Positions 31,295 through 39,870 of a DNA stretch of 64,000 nt are shown in pieces. The stretch is from Mycolicibacterium diernhoferi (GTDB lineage: Bacteria > Actinomycetota > Actinomycetes > Mycobacteriales > Mycobacteriaceae). Below the pieces are notes generated by a model that searched no databases, was not told the DNA's origin, and saw only the letters and a list, made by a program, of their open reading frames with translations. Where the stretch lies: the NCBI RefSeq assembly GCF_019456655.1, contig NZ_CP080332.1, forward strand, positions 1,302,001-1,366,000, in the 5' to 3' direction. The position numbers and the translations under genes are program-made. Each line of letters opens with the position of its first letter. Position 1 is the stretch's first letter.

Positions 31295-31387
31295 CCTCAC
31301 GCACCGACTGCCCGGCCGCGCGACCTCAGACCGTGCCGCAGAAGGGCTCACATCACCATGAATCGCGAACTGTGCAAGTCCCTTTCC

Positions 31388-31466
31388 GGGACGTTTGCCG
31401 CACTCGGCTACGCCACGCGGCCTACGCCGTGGCACGGTTCACCTCCACGTTGAGGACCTTCGCCCC
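31388..31466. promoter_or_regulatory. Candidate DosR boxes upstream of the hydrogenase operon
   Basis: GGGACGTTTGCCGC (31388-31401) and AGGACCTTCGCCCC (31453-31466) each match most of the DosR core. The second ends 59 bp before the hyhB ATG. They are 65 bp apart, so they are not a typical pair. Confidence 0.45.
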
Positions 31467-31525
31467 TGCCGGGTGTGACCCATGGCCACTGCACCGCACG
31501 TGGTCGCGGACAAATAGTGGAATCC

Positions 31526-32623
31526 ATGAACGATGTGGTGATAGACGCCGCGGGTCTGCGACACCTGGTGTCCACGCTGATCGACCGGGGCTACCGGGTC
31601 ATCGGCCCGACCCGCTCCGACAACGCGATCGAGCTCGCCGAACTGACCTCTGCCGACGACCTGCCGAGGGGCTGGGGTGTCGACGTGGGTCCCGGGCACT
31701 ACCGGCTGCGTCGCCGCGCCGACTCGGCGCTGTTCGGCCATTCCGCCGGTCCGCAGTCCTGGAAGCGGTTTCTGCACCCACCACGACAGCGGTTGTGGTC
31801 ATCCGATGAACCGGTCGCCGAGGAGCCCGAGCGGCTGGCCTTCATCGGCGTCCGGGCCTGCGACCTGGCCGCGATCGCCATGCTGGACGGGGTCCTGGGC
31901 GCCGCCGCGCATCCCGACCGGGGATTCCTCGGGCGGCTGCGCAATACCTTCGTGGTGGCCGTCAACTGCACCGAACCCGGCGGGCTCTGCTTCTGCGCCT
32001 CGATGGGGACCGGTCCGCGGGTCGGTCCCGGCTACGATCTGGCGCTCACCGAACGCATCACCGGTGACTCCCCGTACTACCTCGTGGAGGTCGGCAGCGA
32101 GGAGGGCGCGCAGGTACTGGCCGTCCTGGACCAGCGCGAGGCGCGTCCAGACGAAATCGACTCGGCCATCGCCGATGTGGACGAAGCGGCCCGGCACATG
32201 GGTCGGCAGATGCCGCCCGGGGACTTCCGCGAACTGCTCGTCGAGTCCCGGGAGTCGCCACACTGGGACGAGGTCGCCGGTCGGTGCCTGACGTGCGGCA
32301 ACTGCACGATGGTGTGTCCGACGTGTTTCTGCACGAGTGTCGAGGATGTCACCGACCTCACCGGGCGCCACGCCGAACGGTGGCTGGAATGGTCGTCGTG
32401 TTTCGACGTGGACTTCACGTTCATCCACGGGGGCAACGTCCGTCAGTCCGCCCCGTCGCGGTACCGGCATTGGATCACGCACAAGCTCGGCACCTGGCAT
32501 GACCAATTCGGCAGCAGCGGCTGCGTCGGCTGTGGTCGGTGTATCGCCTGGTGTCCCACCGGAATCGACATCACCCAGGAGATGACCACCCTGGCCGAAC
32601 TGGCACGACATCACGATGACTGA
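31526..32623 (+). CDS. hyhB: Group 3b [NiFe] hydrogenase beta (iron-sulfur) subunit
   Basis: 365 residues. The C-terminal half carries two 4Fe-4S ferredoxin motifs, CLTCGNCTMVCP and CVGCGRCIAWCP, and the mid-protein has RACDLAAIAMLDG and GLCFCASMGTGP as in sulfhydrogenase beta subunits. It would relay electrons between the hydrogenase small subunit and the flavin/NAD(P) subunit. ATG at 31526 was chosen over longer frames that run into the promoter. It overlaps hyhG by 8 bp and heads a five-gene operon. Confidence 0.9.
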   Translation: MNDVVIDAAGLRHLVSTLIDRGYRVIGPTRSDNAIELAELTSADDLPRGWGVDVGPGHYRLRRRADSALFGHSAGPQSWKRFLHPPRQRLWSSDEPVAEEPERLAFIGVRACDLAAIAMLDGVLGAAAHPDRGFLGRLRNTFVVAVNCTEPGGLCFCASMGTGPRVGPGYDLALTERITGDSPYYLVEVGSEEGAQVLAVLDQREARPDEIDSAIADVDEAARHMGRQMPPGDFRELLVESRESPHWDEVAGRCLTCGNCTMVCPTCFCTSVEDVTDLTGRHAERWLEWSSCFDVDFTFIHGGNVRQSAPSRYRHWITHKLGTWHDQFGSSGCVGCGRCIAWCPTGIDITQEMTTLAELARHHDD

Positions 32624-33464
32624 CACCGCGTCGTCCGATGTCTCGGCGATGACGCCGATCCCGTACCGCGTGCGCTCCCGTGCCGACGAGAACCGCGAGT
32701 GCTCGACACTGCATCTGGCGCCCGTCCACGGTCCGCTCGGCACACCCAGGCCGGGTGAGTTCATGATGATGTACGTCTTCGGGATCGGCGAGATCGCCGT
32801 CTCGGTCAGTGGTGTCACCGCGGCGCCGGATACCACCCTCGCCCATACCGTCCGGGCGGTCGGCGCGGTGAGCACGGCACTGCGTGATGCGCAGGTGGGC
32901 ACGGTGATCGGGATGCGGGGGCCGTTCGGGACCGGGTGGGGACTCCAGGATGTGACGGGGCGCGATCTGATCCTTGTCGCGGGTGGTGTCGGCCTGGCGC
33001 CGCTGCGCCCGGTCGTGCTCGCCGTGCTCGCCAACCGGGCCGCACACGGCACGGTCACCCTGATCGCGGGTGCCCGCTCGCACGATGAGTTCCTGTTCGG
33101 CGCCGAACTGCGGCGGTGGTCGCAGGATCGGACCATCGGCGTGAAACTGACCGTCGACATCCCGGTGCAGGGGTGGTCGGGCGAGGTCGGTCTGGTCACC
33201 GAACCACTGCGCCGGTTGGCGCTGCGGCCCGGCAAGACGACGGCGTTCCTGTGTGGGCCGGAGCCGATGATGCGTTCCTGCTCCGAGGAACTGTTGCGCA
33301 AGGGTGTGCCCGCCGGCGATATAAGGGTGGCGCTGGAACGCAATATGGCATGCGGGGTCGGCTGGTGCGGACACTGCCAGCTGGGTCCGCTGCTGCTGTG
33401 CCGGGACGGGCCGGTCGTCGGCTACGACGTCGCCGGACCCCTGCTCGCGGTTCGGGAGCTCTAG
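32616..33464 (+). CDS. hyhG: Group 3b hydrogenase gamma subunit (FAD/NAD(P)-binding)
   Basis: 282 residues of the ferredoxin-NADP reductase/dihydroorotate-dehydrogenase electron-transfer family. Visible are the flavin domain (GEFMMMYVFGIGEIAVSVSG), the NAD(P)-binding VAGGVGLAPLRPVVLAVLAN, and a C-terminal 2Fe-2S site in ERNMACGVGWCGHCQLGPLL plus the following LLCRDGPV. It should link the enzyme to NAD(P)H. The stop is immediately followed by the GTG of hyhS. Confidence 0.9.
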   Translation: MTDTASSDVSAMTPIPYRVRSRADENRECSTLHLAPVHGPLGTPRPGEFMMMYVFGIGEIAVSVSGVTAAPDTTLAHTVRAVGAVSTALRDAQVGTVIGMRGPFGTGWGLQDVTGRDLILVAGGVGLAPLRPVVLAVLANRAAHGTVTLIAGARSHDEFLFGAELRRWSQDRTIGVKLTVDIPVQGWSGEVGLVTEPLRRLALRPGKTTAFLCGPEPMMRSCSEELLRKGVPAGDIRVALERNMACGVGWCGHCQLGPLLLCRDGPVVGYDVAGPLLAVREL

Positions 33465-34223
33465 GTGCACACCCCGTCACTGGCAGTCTGGAAGTTCGCA
33501 TCCTGCGACGGATGTCAACTGACCCTGCTGGATTGCGAGGACCAGCTGCTGACCCTGGCCGACGAGGTCCGGATCGTCACCTTCCTGGAAGCGTCCAGTG
33601 TGGTCGTCGCGGGACCGTATGACATATCCCTGGTCGAGGGCTCGATCAGCACCGAAGCCGACCGCCTGCGGATCCTCGAGATACGGCGGCAGTCCACGAT
33701 CCTGGTGACGATCGGCGCCTGCGCCACGGCCGGCGGGATCCAGGCCCTGCGCAACATGGCCGACGCCGACGAGTTCGCCTCGGTCGTCTATGCCCGGCCG
33801 GACTACATCCACACATTGGCGACGTCGACACCGGCCGCCGCGCACGTCGAGGTCGACTATCAACTGCAGGGCTGTCCCATCGACCGCGGCCAGTTGCTCG
33901 ACACGCTTGCCGCGCTACTGATCGGCCGCAAGCCGCGGTTGCCGGCCAAGACGGTGTGCTCGGAATGCAAGCTGCGCGGAGTGACCTGTGTCCTGGTGGC
34001 CGAGTCGATTCCGTGCCTGGGCCCGGTGACACAGGCCGGTTGCGGCGCGCTGTGTCCGTCCTGCCATCGAGGCTGCTACGGCTGCTTCGGGCCCGCGGCC
34101 ACACCGGACACCGCGGCGCTGATCCCGTTGCTGCGCCGCGACGGCCTGTCCGAAGATGGTGTCGAGCAGGTGTTCTCGACGTTCAACGTCACCCGGTTCG
34201 CCGCTGAGCGGAACGACCGATGA
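33465..34223 (+). CDS. hyhS: Group 3b [NiFe] hydrogenase small subunit
   Basis: 252 residues, starting with GTG directly after hyhG. The N-terminal [16 protein letters not shown] gives the CxxC for the proximal cluster, with GACATAGG and [10 protein letters not shown] completing it. Further Cys pairs ([23 protein letters not shown]) supply additional iron-sulfur clusters. There is no Tat signal, so the enzyme is cytoplasmic, as expected for group 3. The stop overlaps the hyhL ATG by 4 bp. Confidence 0.92.
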   Translation: MHTPSLAVWKFASCDGCQLTLLDCEDQLLTLADEVRIVTFLEASSVVVAGPYDISLVEGSISTEADRLRILEIRRQSTILVTIGACATAGGIQALRNMADADEFASVVYARPDYIHTLATSTPAAAHVEVDYQLQGCPIDRGQLLDTLAALLIGRKPRLPAKTVCSECKLRGVTCVLVAESIPCLGPVTQAGCGALCPSCHRGCYGCFGPAATPDTAALIPLLRRDGLSEDGVEQVFSTFNVTRFAAERNDR

Positions 34224-35512
34224 GTCGCGGGGTGCGCACATTGTCAGTGGGTGCGCTGACCCGGGTGGAAGGTGAGGGCGCCCTGCATGTGACGCTGCGC
34301 GACGGAGTGCTCGACAGCGTGGAGCTCGACATCTATGAGCCACCCCGGTTCTTCGAGGCGTTCCTGCGGGGCCGGGCCCACACCGAGCCACCCGACCTCA
34401 CGGCGCGGGTGTGTGGGATCTGCCCGGTGGCCTACCAGGTCAGTGCCTGCAACGCCATCGAGGACGCGTGCGGGGTCAGCATCGATCCCGAATTGGTCAG
34501 GCTGCGCCGCCTGATGTATTGCGGGGAATGGATCCACAGCCACGCCCTGCACATCTTCCTGCTGCATGCGCCGGATTTCCTGGGTTACCCGGACGGTATC
34601 AGCCTGGCCCGGGACCGGCCCGGGTTGATCGAGCGCGGACTGGCGATGAAGAAGGCCGGTAACCGACTGATGGAGCTGGTCGGTGGCCGCGCGATCCATC
34701 CGGTCAACGTGCGGTTGGGCGGCTTCTATTCGGTGCCGCGGCGCGCCGAGCTCGAGACGGTGGCCGAGCAGTTGCGACGCGCACTCGATGACGCCGTGCG
34801 GACCGTCGCCGAGATCGCCGAATTCGACTATCCGGATGTGGAATTCGATCATGAATTCATGGCGCTCACCGGTGCCGGAGAGTACCCGATCGAGAACGGG
34901 GACATCGCCCGCAGCGGCGGTGCGCCGTTCCCGGTGGCGGACTTCACCCGGCATGTGGTGGAAACCCAGGTCCGCCGCTCGACTGCGTTGCACGCAACCC
35001 TGGATGGTGGCCGCTACCTGACCGGCCCGCTGGCGCGGTACTCGCTGAACTCCGCCGCATTGTCGCCGGTTGCCCGCCAGGTCGCGACGGACGCGGGGCT
35101 GGGGGAGCAGTGCCGCAACCCCTTTCGCAGCATCGTGGTTCGTGCCGTCGAGGTGGTGTACGCCTTGGACGAGGCGCTGCGCATCATCACCGACTACCAG
35201 CGACCGGTGCGGCCGTTCGTGCCGGTCGGGGCCCGGGCCGGCGTCGGGCATGGGGTCAGCGAGGCTCCGCGCGGTCTGTTGTACCACCGCTACGAGCTCG
35301 GCGACGACGGACTGGTGCGGTCCGCGGTGATCATCCCGCCCACCGCACAGAACCAGGGCGCAATCGAACACGAGATGGCCCAGATCGTCGCGGCGAATCT
35401 TGCCTGTGACGACTCCTCGCTGACCGCGTTGTGCGAGAGGTCGATTCGCAACCACGACCCCTGCATCTCGTGCGCGGCACATTTCCTCACCGTGAATGTC
35501 GATCACCGGTGA
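34220..35512 (+). CDS. hyhL: Group 3b [NiFe] hydrogenase large (catalytic) subunit
   Basis: 430 residues. The NiFe ligands are in L1 ([11 protein letters not shown], Cys 65 and 68) and L2 ([11 protein letters not shown], Cys 415 and 418). After His421 there are 9 further residues, a short C-terminal peptide probably removed by the protease encoded next door. Enzymes of this class are NAD(P)-linked, and the mycobacterial example (Hyd3/Hyh) makes H2 under hypoxia under DosR control. The stop overlaps the protease GTG. Confidence 0.94.
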   Translation: MSRGVRTLSVGALTRVEGEGALHVTLRDGVLDSVELDIYEPPRFFEAFLRGRAHTEPPDLTARVCGICPVAYQVSACNAIEDACGVSIDPELVRLRRLMYCGEWIHSHALHIFLLHAPDFLGYPDGISLARDRPGLIERGLAMKKAGNRLMELVGGRAIHPVNVRLGGFYSVPRRAELETVAEQLRRALDDAVRTVAEIAEFDYPDVEFDHEFMALTGAGEYPIENGDIARSGGAPFPVADFTRHVVETQVRRSTALHATLDGGRYLTGPLARYSLNSAALSPVARQVATDAGLGEQCRNPFRSIVVRAVEVVYALDEALRIITDYQRPVRPFVPVGARAGVGHGVSEAPRGLLYHRYELGDDGLVRSAVIIPPTAQNQGAIEHEMAQIVAANLACDDSSLTALCERSIRNHDPCISCAAHFLTVNVDHR

Positions 35513-35994
35513 ACGGCGACGCGCTCGTGATCGGCATCGGCAACGATTTCCGGGGCGACGACGGGGTCGGGCTCGCGGTGGCCGCCGCGCTCGCGGACCA
35601 CCGGACGGCGGGTGTGCGGGTGATCACCACCGCCGGTGATCCCACCACCGTCATCGATGCGTGGCGCGGGGTAGGGCTCGTCATCGTGGTGGATGCGGCA
35701 CTGGGTGACGTCGCGGTCTCCGGGCGGCTTCGGCGCTGGGTGCCGGCGGAGCCGGCCGGACCGGCCGAGGTCAGCTCGCACGGATTGGGCCTGCTTCAGG
35801 CGTACGCGCTGGGCGAGGCGCTGGGCAACCTCCCGGACCGGCTGGTCGTGTTCACCGTGGACATCGCCGAGGCCGCTCTCGGCATCGGGCTCAGCCCGCC
35901 GGTCGCCGCGGCGGTGCCCCGTTGCGTGTCCGCCGTGCTCACCGAGGTTCGTGCACGTCCGGGTCGGGACCGAACCGAAACCGTCGACCGGTGA
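35509..35994 (+). CDS. Hydrogenase maturation protease (HycI/HoxM family)
   Basis: 161 residues from a GTG that overlaps the hyhL stop (GTGA). Family motifs are ALVIGIGNDFRGDDGVGLAV (with the metal-contacting Glu replaced by Asp in RGDD), VVDAALGDVA and SSHGLGLLQAYALGEAL with the His ligand. It cleaves the C-terminal peptide of the large subunit after Ni insertion. The accessory hypA-F genes are not in this window. Its last 56 bp overlap the convergent flavin-fold gene. Confidence 0.9.
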   Translation: MNGDALVIGIGNDFRGDDGVGLAVAAALADHRTAGVRVITTAGDPTTVIDAWRGVGLVIVVDAALGDVAVSGRLRRWVPAEPAGPAEVSSHGLGLLQAYALGEALGNLPDRLVVFTVDIAEAALGIGLSPPVAAAVPRCVSAVLTEVRARPGRDRTETVDR

Positions 35995-36370
35995 CCTGGA
36001 CCGGCAAGATCCGGACGTAGTGCTGCCTGGGCGTCGCCGTCCACGGCAGGACCTGGGCCTTCTCGGCGACCGCTATCTCCTCATCGGTGCGAAGCATTCG
36101 GGCGACGCCTCTGACGATCACACTCCACCCCTGCGACAAGCCGTGATCGTCGGCTTCGAACAGCACCTGATGGTTGATCGCGGCGCTGACCAGTTTGGTG
36201 CCGTGGGCCGTGCGGAACAGCACCGTGCGGTTCTGCACGGCGTAGTTGACCGGGAAGATATCGGGGTTGCCGCCGACGCTGGTGATCAACCGGCCAAGCG
36301 TCAGGCTGCCGAGCAGACCCCAGCACTCTGCCAGAGACAGAATGTCGACCGACTCGTCCTTGGTCTTCAT
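35939..36370 (-). CDS. Pyridoxamine 5'-phosphate oxidase-fold protein, second copy
   Basis: 143 residues. It is similar along its length to the protein at 23695: LGRLITSVGGNPDIFPVNYA, VLFRTAHGTKLVSAAINHQV, GWSVIVRGVARML and HYVRILPVQVTGRRFRF. It binds a flavin or deazaflavin by family, with the exact cofactor unknown. It is 22 bp downstream of hrp1 and probably shares its DosR promoter. The two copies in one island suggest duplication. Confidence 0.82.
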   Translation of the reverse strand: MKTKDESVDILSLAECWGLLGSLTLGRLITSVGGNPDIFPVNYAVQNRTVLFRTAHGTKLVSAAINHQVLFEADDHGLSQGWSVIVRGVARMLRTDEEIAVAEKAQVLPWTATPRQHYVRILPVQVTGRRFRFGPDPDVHEPR

Positions 36371-36392
36371 CGCGGCTTCCGACGGCGTGGTG

Positions 36393-36827
36393 TCATTTGC
36401 TCGAAATGGCCTCTTGCGCGCAGATCGCTTTCACGAATCCTGCGACCGCGTGTTCGGGGAGGTGCCGGGCGACATCGGCGACGCTGACGATGCCGACCAA
36501 TCGGTGGTTGTCGATCACCGGCAACCGCCGGACCCGATGTTCGGTCATGACATCGAGCATCTGCTGGACACTGGCATCCGCGTCGACCTGATAGACGGTG
36601 CCCTGCGCCATCTCGCCGATCGTCGCCGTCTTCGGGTCAGTACCGGTGGCGATATATCTGGTGACGATGTCTCGATCGGTGAGCATGCCGTACAGGTGGT
36701 CGTCGTCACCGCAGATCGGTAACGCCCCGATGCCTTGTTCGGCCATCCGGCGTGCCGCATCGGTGATCGTCTCGTGCGCTCTGACACAGGTGACTCCGGT
36801 GTGCATGATGTCCCGCGCTGTTGTCAT
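36393..36827 (-). CDS. hrp1: Hypoxic response protein 1, two CBS domains
   Basis: 144 residues. MTTARDIMHTGVTCVRAHET, GALPICGDDDHLYGMLTDRD and a C-terminal LPEHAVAGFVKAICAQEA align closely with M. tuberculosis Hrp1 (Rv2626c). The two CBS motifs form one Bateman module; unlike most CBS proteins this family shows no clear adenosine binding. It is strongly DosR-induced in M. tuberculosis, and a box is present at 36903. Confidence 0.95.
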   Translation of the reverse strand: MTTARDIMHTGVTCVRAHETITDAARRMAEQGIGALPICGDDDHLYGMLTDRDIVTRYIATGTDPKTATIGEMAQGTVYQVDADASVQQMLDVMTEHRVRRLPVIDNHRLVGIVSVADVARHLPEHAVAGFVKAICAQEAISSK

Positions 36828-36902
36828 GTCGTCCTCCTCGGGATGAAGATCCGCTTCGGTTCGGTGTCGTGGAGTCTTCTCGGCCTGCCGCGGGTCGCTG
36901 TA

Positions 36903-36916
36903 GGGTCCTTGGGCCC
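36903..36916. promoter_or_regulatory. Candidate DosR box upstream of hrp1
   Basis: GGGTCCTTGGGCCC lies 75 bp before the hrp1 start, between that gene and the stop of the Rv2629-like gene. Most core positions match. Confidence 0.55.
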
Positions 36917-36950
36917 TAGCGGCGGCGGAGAAAGGCCTTGTCCGTTCCGC

Positions 36951-38063
36951 TCATGCCCGTGAGTCGTGCGGTGTGTAGCGCAACAGCGCGCCCACCCCGT
37001 CCCACAGGCCGGCCTCGTCCGTCGTCCGCACGATCGACGCGTGGGTGGCGACCGCCACGAACGGCAGTGCTTCGTCGGCAAGCGCGGTATGGCGGGGCGG
37101 TTCGCCGAATTCGGACAGGGAATCGGGATCCGCCGCGATGGCCGTCAGTGCACGTCCCACCACCACCGTGGCACCTCGGAGTCGGCCGATGACCAAGGTA
37201 GCGACCGCGCCCTCCCGCAGCGCCGTGCAGACCGCGGACAGGCCCTGCACCGCCGCGCCGGATTCGCGGGCGAGCTCGGACTTGATTTTCGTTACCGCGG
37301 CGTCGATCTCGGCGCGCCCGCGGCGCGCGAACTCCGCGGCCAGCCGGTCGGCGAACTCCAGTTCCGGTGCGCGGCTCCCGTGTGCGCCGGCAGCCAGTGG
37401 CACCACGAGTGCCCGGACACGTGGGGCGAGCGCCGACATGATGTCGGTCCGGGCGCGTACCTCACCGCACACGAAGACCAGTTGTGCGCCGATCTGATCG
37501 ACGATCGTGGTGATGCGGTCGGCGACGGTCCGTGCGTTGACCCGGGCGGACTCTTCTACCGATCCCTCGGCATCTGCGTAGCCATGCCACCCTGCACTGG
37601 CCGGTTTGTGTACCGGAAATCCCGGGCCCACAACAGTTTCGACCGATACCCCATGTTCTGCGTGGACGGTGAGATCTGCGCCGAGATGGTCCACCGCAGC
37701 GAATACGTGCGGGGGCTGCGTCGACGTGGAATCGCAGAGCGGGAGCAGGTAGGGGTATATGGAGACGCGGATCTGCGTCGCGGGCGGAGCAACGCCGAGT
37801 CGCTCATCGAGGAGAACCCGGTCCTGTGCGGCGATCAGCAATCGCCCCAGGTGACCCACGGACGGGGCGCGGGTCAGGACGGCGTTGCGCACCGCCGCCA
37901 TGAGTTGCTCGGGCACCCCGCTGTCCTTCAGTTGCCGGTGCATCGCGCTCCAGCGAGATTCGGCTTGTCTGGCGGAGTCGTGAGTTGCGTGGCTGTCGTC
38001 GAAGTGCAGGGATACGAAGGGCCCGGCCGAGTCGAGCAGGCCGCGGAGACGGTCAGTGCGCAT
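36951..38063 (-). CDS. Rv2629-like protein, bacterial eRF1/Vms1-like (baeRF) family
   Basis: 370 residues, close to the 374 of M. tuberculosis Rv2629, a DosR-regulon gene. Recognisable pieces are the N-terminal GPFVSLHFDDSHATHD and the central acidic/aromatic core. The C-terminal pelota-like region LREGAVATLVIGRLRGATVV is followed by ALPFVAVATHASIVRTTDEA. The fold is related to eukaryotic release-factor domains, suggesting action on stalled ribosomes (inference). The ATG at 38063 overlaps the end of the Ddn-like gene by 11 bp, so the two form an operon. Confidence 0.8.
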   Translation of the reverse strand: MRTDRLRGLLDSAGPFVSLHFDDSHATHDSARQAESRWSAMHRQLKDSGVPEQLMAAVRNAVLTRAPSVGHLGRLLIAAQDRVLLDERLGVAPPATQIRVSIYPYLLPLCDSTSTQPPHVFAAVDHLGADLTVHAEHGVSVETVVGPGFPVHKPASAGWHGYADAEGSVEESARVNARTVADRITTIVDQIGAQLVFVCGEVRARTDIMSALAPRVRALVVPLAAGAHGSRAPELEFADRLAAEFARRGRAEIDAAVTKIKSELARESGAAVQGLSAVCTALREGAVATLVIGRLRGATVVVGRALTAIAADPDSLSEFGEPPRHTALADEALPFVAVATHASIVRTTDEAGLWDGVGALLRYTPHDSRA

Positions 38064-38490
38064 TCCCGGCCGCCTTCCCGGCGGCCGGGCCCAGATCGAA
38101 ACGAACGAAACGCCCTATGCCGAGACGGCGGAACGCCCGAAGTCGTCGCGCGGGCAGCACCGTGGCGGCCTCGGCGGCGTCGATGAGGCGTGGATTGATC
38201 ACTGTCGACCGTTTGCCGCCGTTGGTGATGACGGCTTCACCGGCGGCGAGCGTGTTGCGGAGCCAGTCGGTGTCCACACCGTAGGGCAGCGGGGTCAGGT
38301 AGCCGCCGCTCACCGGATGGGCGACTATCGGCGTCCGGTAGGTCGTTCCGCTTCGGCGCCCGGTGTGCTCGATGGTCGATGTGTACCAGTGCTTGCGTCC
38401 GGCCAGGCGCAGCATCAGCGGATTCAGCACGTGCTTGTTGAAGCGCCGCACGGAGAAGTTGACCGGCGAAATGGTGCTTTTCTTGGTCAT
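38053..38490 (-). CDS. Deazaflavin (F420)-dependent nitroreductase/quinone reductase family protein
   Basis: 145 residues from MTKKSTISPVNFSVRRFNKH. The split-barrel family signature is TIEHTGRRSGTTYRTPIVAH followed by WLRNTLAAGEAVITNGGKRS, as in Ddn and related mycobacterial reductases that use F420H2. These can reduce quinones or nitro compounds; the physiological substrate here is unknown. First gene of a pair with the Rv2629-like gene; DosR-like sites lie at 38548-38589. Confidence 0.87.
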   Translation of the reverse strand: MTKKSTISPVNFSVRRFNKHVLNPLMLRLAGRKHWYTSTIEHTGRRSGTTYRTPIVAHPVSGGYLTPLPYGVDTDWLRNTLAAGEAVITNGGKRSTVINPRLIDAAEAATVLPARRLRAFRRLGIGRFVRFDLGPAAGKAAGNAH

Positions 38491-38547
38491 TGAACAATGT
38501 TCGCGCGGCTCGCCGTGCCGGGGCAGGGTAGAAAGCGCCCGGCCACG

Positions 38548-38589
38548 AGGACTAAAGGCCTCAGGTGCGGCACTTGTGACTTTCGTCCC
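38548..38589. promoter_or_regulatory. DosR boxes between the Ddn-like gene and a small divergent gene
   Basis: GTGACTTTCGTCCC (38576-38589) differs from the core at one arm position. AGGACTAAAGGCCT (38548-38561) is a weaker site 28 bp upstream. The gap is divergent, so both directions could be controlled. Confidence 0.62.
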
Positions 38590-38628
38590 TACCACCGGCT
38601 GTCCCACCGGAAAACGATGAGGAGGACG

Positions 38629-38646
38629 ATGTTTCACAGGGAGTGA
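38629..38646 (+). CDS. Possible 5-codon leader peptide coupled to the downstream gene
   Basis: ATG at 38629 encodes MFHRE then TGA. It has a near-ideal ribosome-binding site (GAGGAGG, 38619-38625), and its stop overlaps the downstream GTG start as GTGA. That geometry is typical of translational coupling, but so short a frame could be chance. Confidence 0.3.
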   Translation: MFHRE

Positions 38647-38906
38647 CAATGAGACCGACGGGGCGACTCGCCCTCACCCGAAGCCAGTTGGACAACGTGG
38701 CATGGCAGTTCTTGCGGTCGGAGTTCACCGATGAGGTGTACGCGCGTTGGCCCATCGATCGCAGGCTCGACGCCTTCCTGCTCCATCGCGGTTACCGGCG
38801 ACTACACGATGACGGATCCGCGTACGGAGCGCTGCTCGACCGGGTCATGGCCAATATGGCGGCGGCCGCGCGCAACGGCGCCCAGTTCGCGCCGCGGGAC
38901 GGGTGA
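38643..38906 (+). CDS. Small conserved-looking hypothetical protein
   Basis: 87 residues starting GTG ACA ATG; the ATG two codons later is the alternative start. The sequence is ordinary globular protein, not a shadow frame: RLALTRSQLDNVAWQFLRSE, DEVYARWPIDRRLDAFLLHR and SAYGALLDRVMANMAAAARN suggest a mostly helical domain. I do not recognise the family. The position behind a strong DosR-like box suggests hypoxic induction. Confidence 0.6.
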   Translation: MTMRPTGRLALTRSQLDNVAWQFLRSEFTDEVYARWPIDRRLDAFLLHRGYRRLHDDGSAYGALLDRVMANMAAAARNGAQFAPRDG

Positions 38907-39211
38907 CCGTCGTCAGGGTGATCCACAGGCCGGCGCAGCAGCATCGGCCCTGCGCCAGGTCGCGGACGCTTGTGGGTGGGCCGTGGAAACCGACGACATC
39001 CGGGTGTCCTGTTGTTGCAATCGGTCACCTGAGTCACCGACTTTCGGCCCTAGTTCCGAAAGCCATCTCCTGGATACCTTTCAGGGGCAACACCTGGACA
39101 AGGAGTGTCGGCAGGGGGCGAGAAGGCGAAGGTCGGACGGTCGGGGTGTCCGTCGATGAGCAGGATGACCACACCCGGGCCGCTGCGTTGAACCACGAAC
39201 GGCGTTGAATC
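38907..39211. promoter_or_regulatory. 305-bp intergenic region with a candidate DosR box
   Basis: CCGACTTTCGGCCC (39037-39050) resembles the DosR core with a weaker left arm and lies 161 bp before the gene at 39212. No gene was recognised in the rest. The stretch 39060-39210 is unexplained and may be a long 5' leader. Confidence 0.45.
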
Positions 39212-39787
39212 ATGAACGACTTCGAGGACTCACGGGTCCGAACGCAATACGGCGCACCGCAGCCGCGCAGGCGCTGGTACCGGTGGCTTGCCGTGGGAAT
39301 GGCCCTCACGGTCGCCTTCGCTCTTCTGATCGTCTCGGTGATACTGCTCACCGACAGGTCAGGCCGGCCCGATCGCGCACTGGATGTCGATTTCGGTCGG
39401 CGCACCGCATTTGCCCAGTGGTGGGACGCTGCCTACCCGGATGTCTCTGCGCTACAGGCGGTTGTCGACGAGGCGCAGCGGTCGTTGCGCCTTGCCGAAC
39501 CACGCGCGCTCACCTCGGCCTGTCAGACGATGCATGACGTGGCCGCAGTCCGGGTTCCCGCGCACCTGCCCGCGCCGGAGGGGGATCTGAGCGCCGAGCT
39601 CGGGGCCGCGGCGACGGATGCGCACGCCGCGGCACACATGTGCTTGTCGGTGGTGGAGCGAACGCCGAACAACTATGACGCGGAGTTCCTGTCCAACCTC
39701 GAACAGGCCGACCGCCAGGTGAAGGCCGCGATGGCGACTGCCAATGAGTATCTCGCGGGATTCTCCGGTCAGCCCGGCGGTCCCTGA
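39212..39787 (+). CDS. Membrane-anchored hypothetical protein
   Basis: 191 residues. A short Arg-rich cytoplasmic tail is followed by one membrane helix (VGMALTVAFALLIVSVILLT, about 28-47), then a soluble, mostly helical outer domain with three Cys-free repeats of Ala-rich helix and two Cys (SACQTMHDV, AHMCLSVVE). No catalytic motif is evident and I do not recognise the family. It is upstream of an Acg-family gene by 83 bp and may be co-transcribed. Confidence 0.62.
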   Translation: MNDFEDSRVRTQYGAPQPRRRWYRWLAVGMALTVAFALLIVSVILLTDRSGRPDRALDVDFGRRTAFAQWWDAAYPDVSALQAVVDEAQRSLRLAEPRALTSACQTMHDVAAVRVPAHLPAPEGDLSAELGAAATDAHAAAHMCLSVVERTPNNYDAEFLSNLEQADRQVKAAMATANEYLAGFSGQPGGP

Positions 39788-39870
39788 TCCGAACATCGGC
39801 CGCCCTCCAGGGAGGTGTCGGGCAATGGGAATGTGACGGTGCAGCACTCAACCAGGTAAGGCCACACAAG

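Noticed and set aside
31376..31391. Inverted palindrome GTCCC-N5-GGGAC near the hydrogenase promoter
   Set aside because: Arm order is the reverse of the DosR box, so it was not counted; only the following GGGACGTTTGCCGC was listed as a candidate.
29900..31435. Extended Usp gene starting far upstream of 30793
   Set aside because: The extra 214 residues are Arg/Pro/Gly-rich, overlap the SHOCT gene and cover paired DosR-like sites.
31333..31809. Plus-strand frame upstream of and overlapping hyhB
   Set aside because: It overlaps 280 bp of hyhB in another frame and lacks recognisable features.
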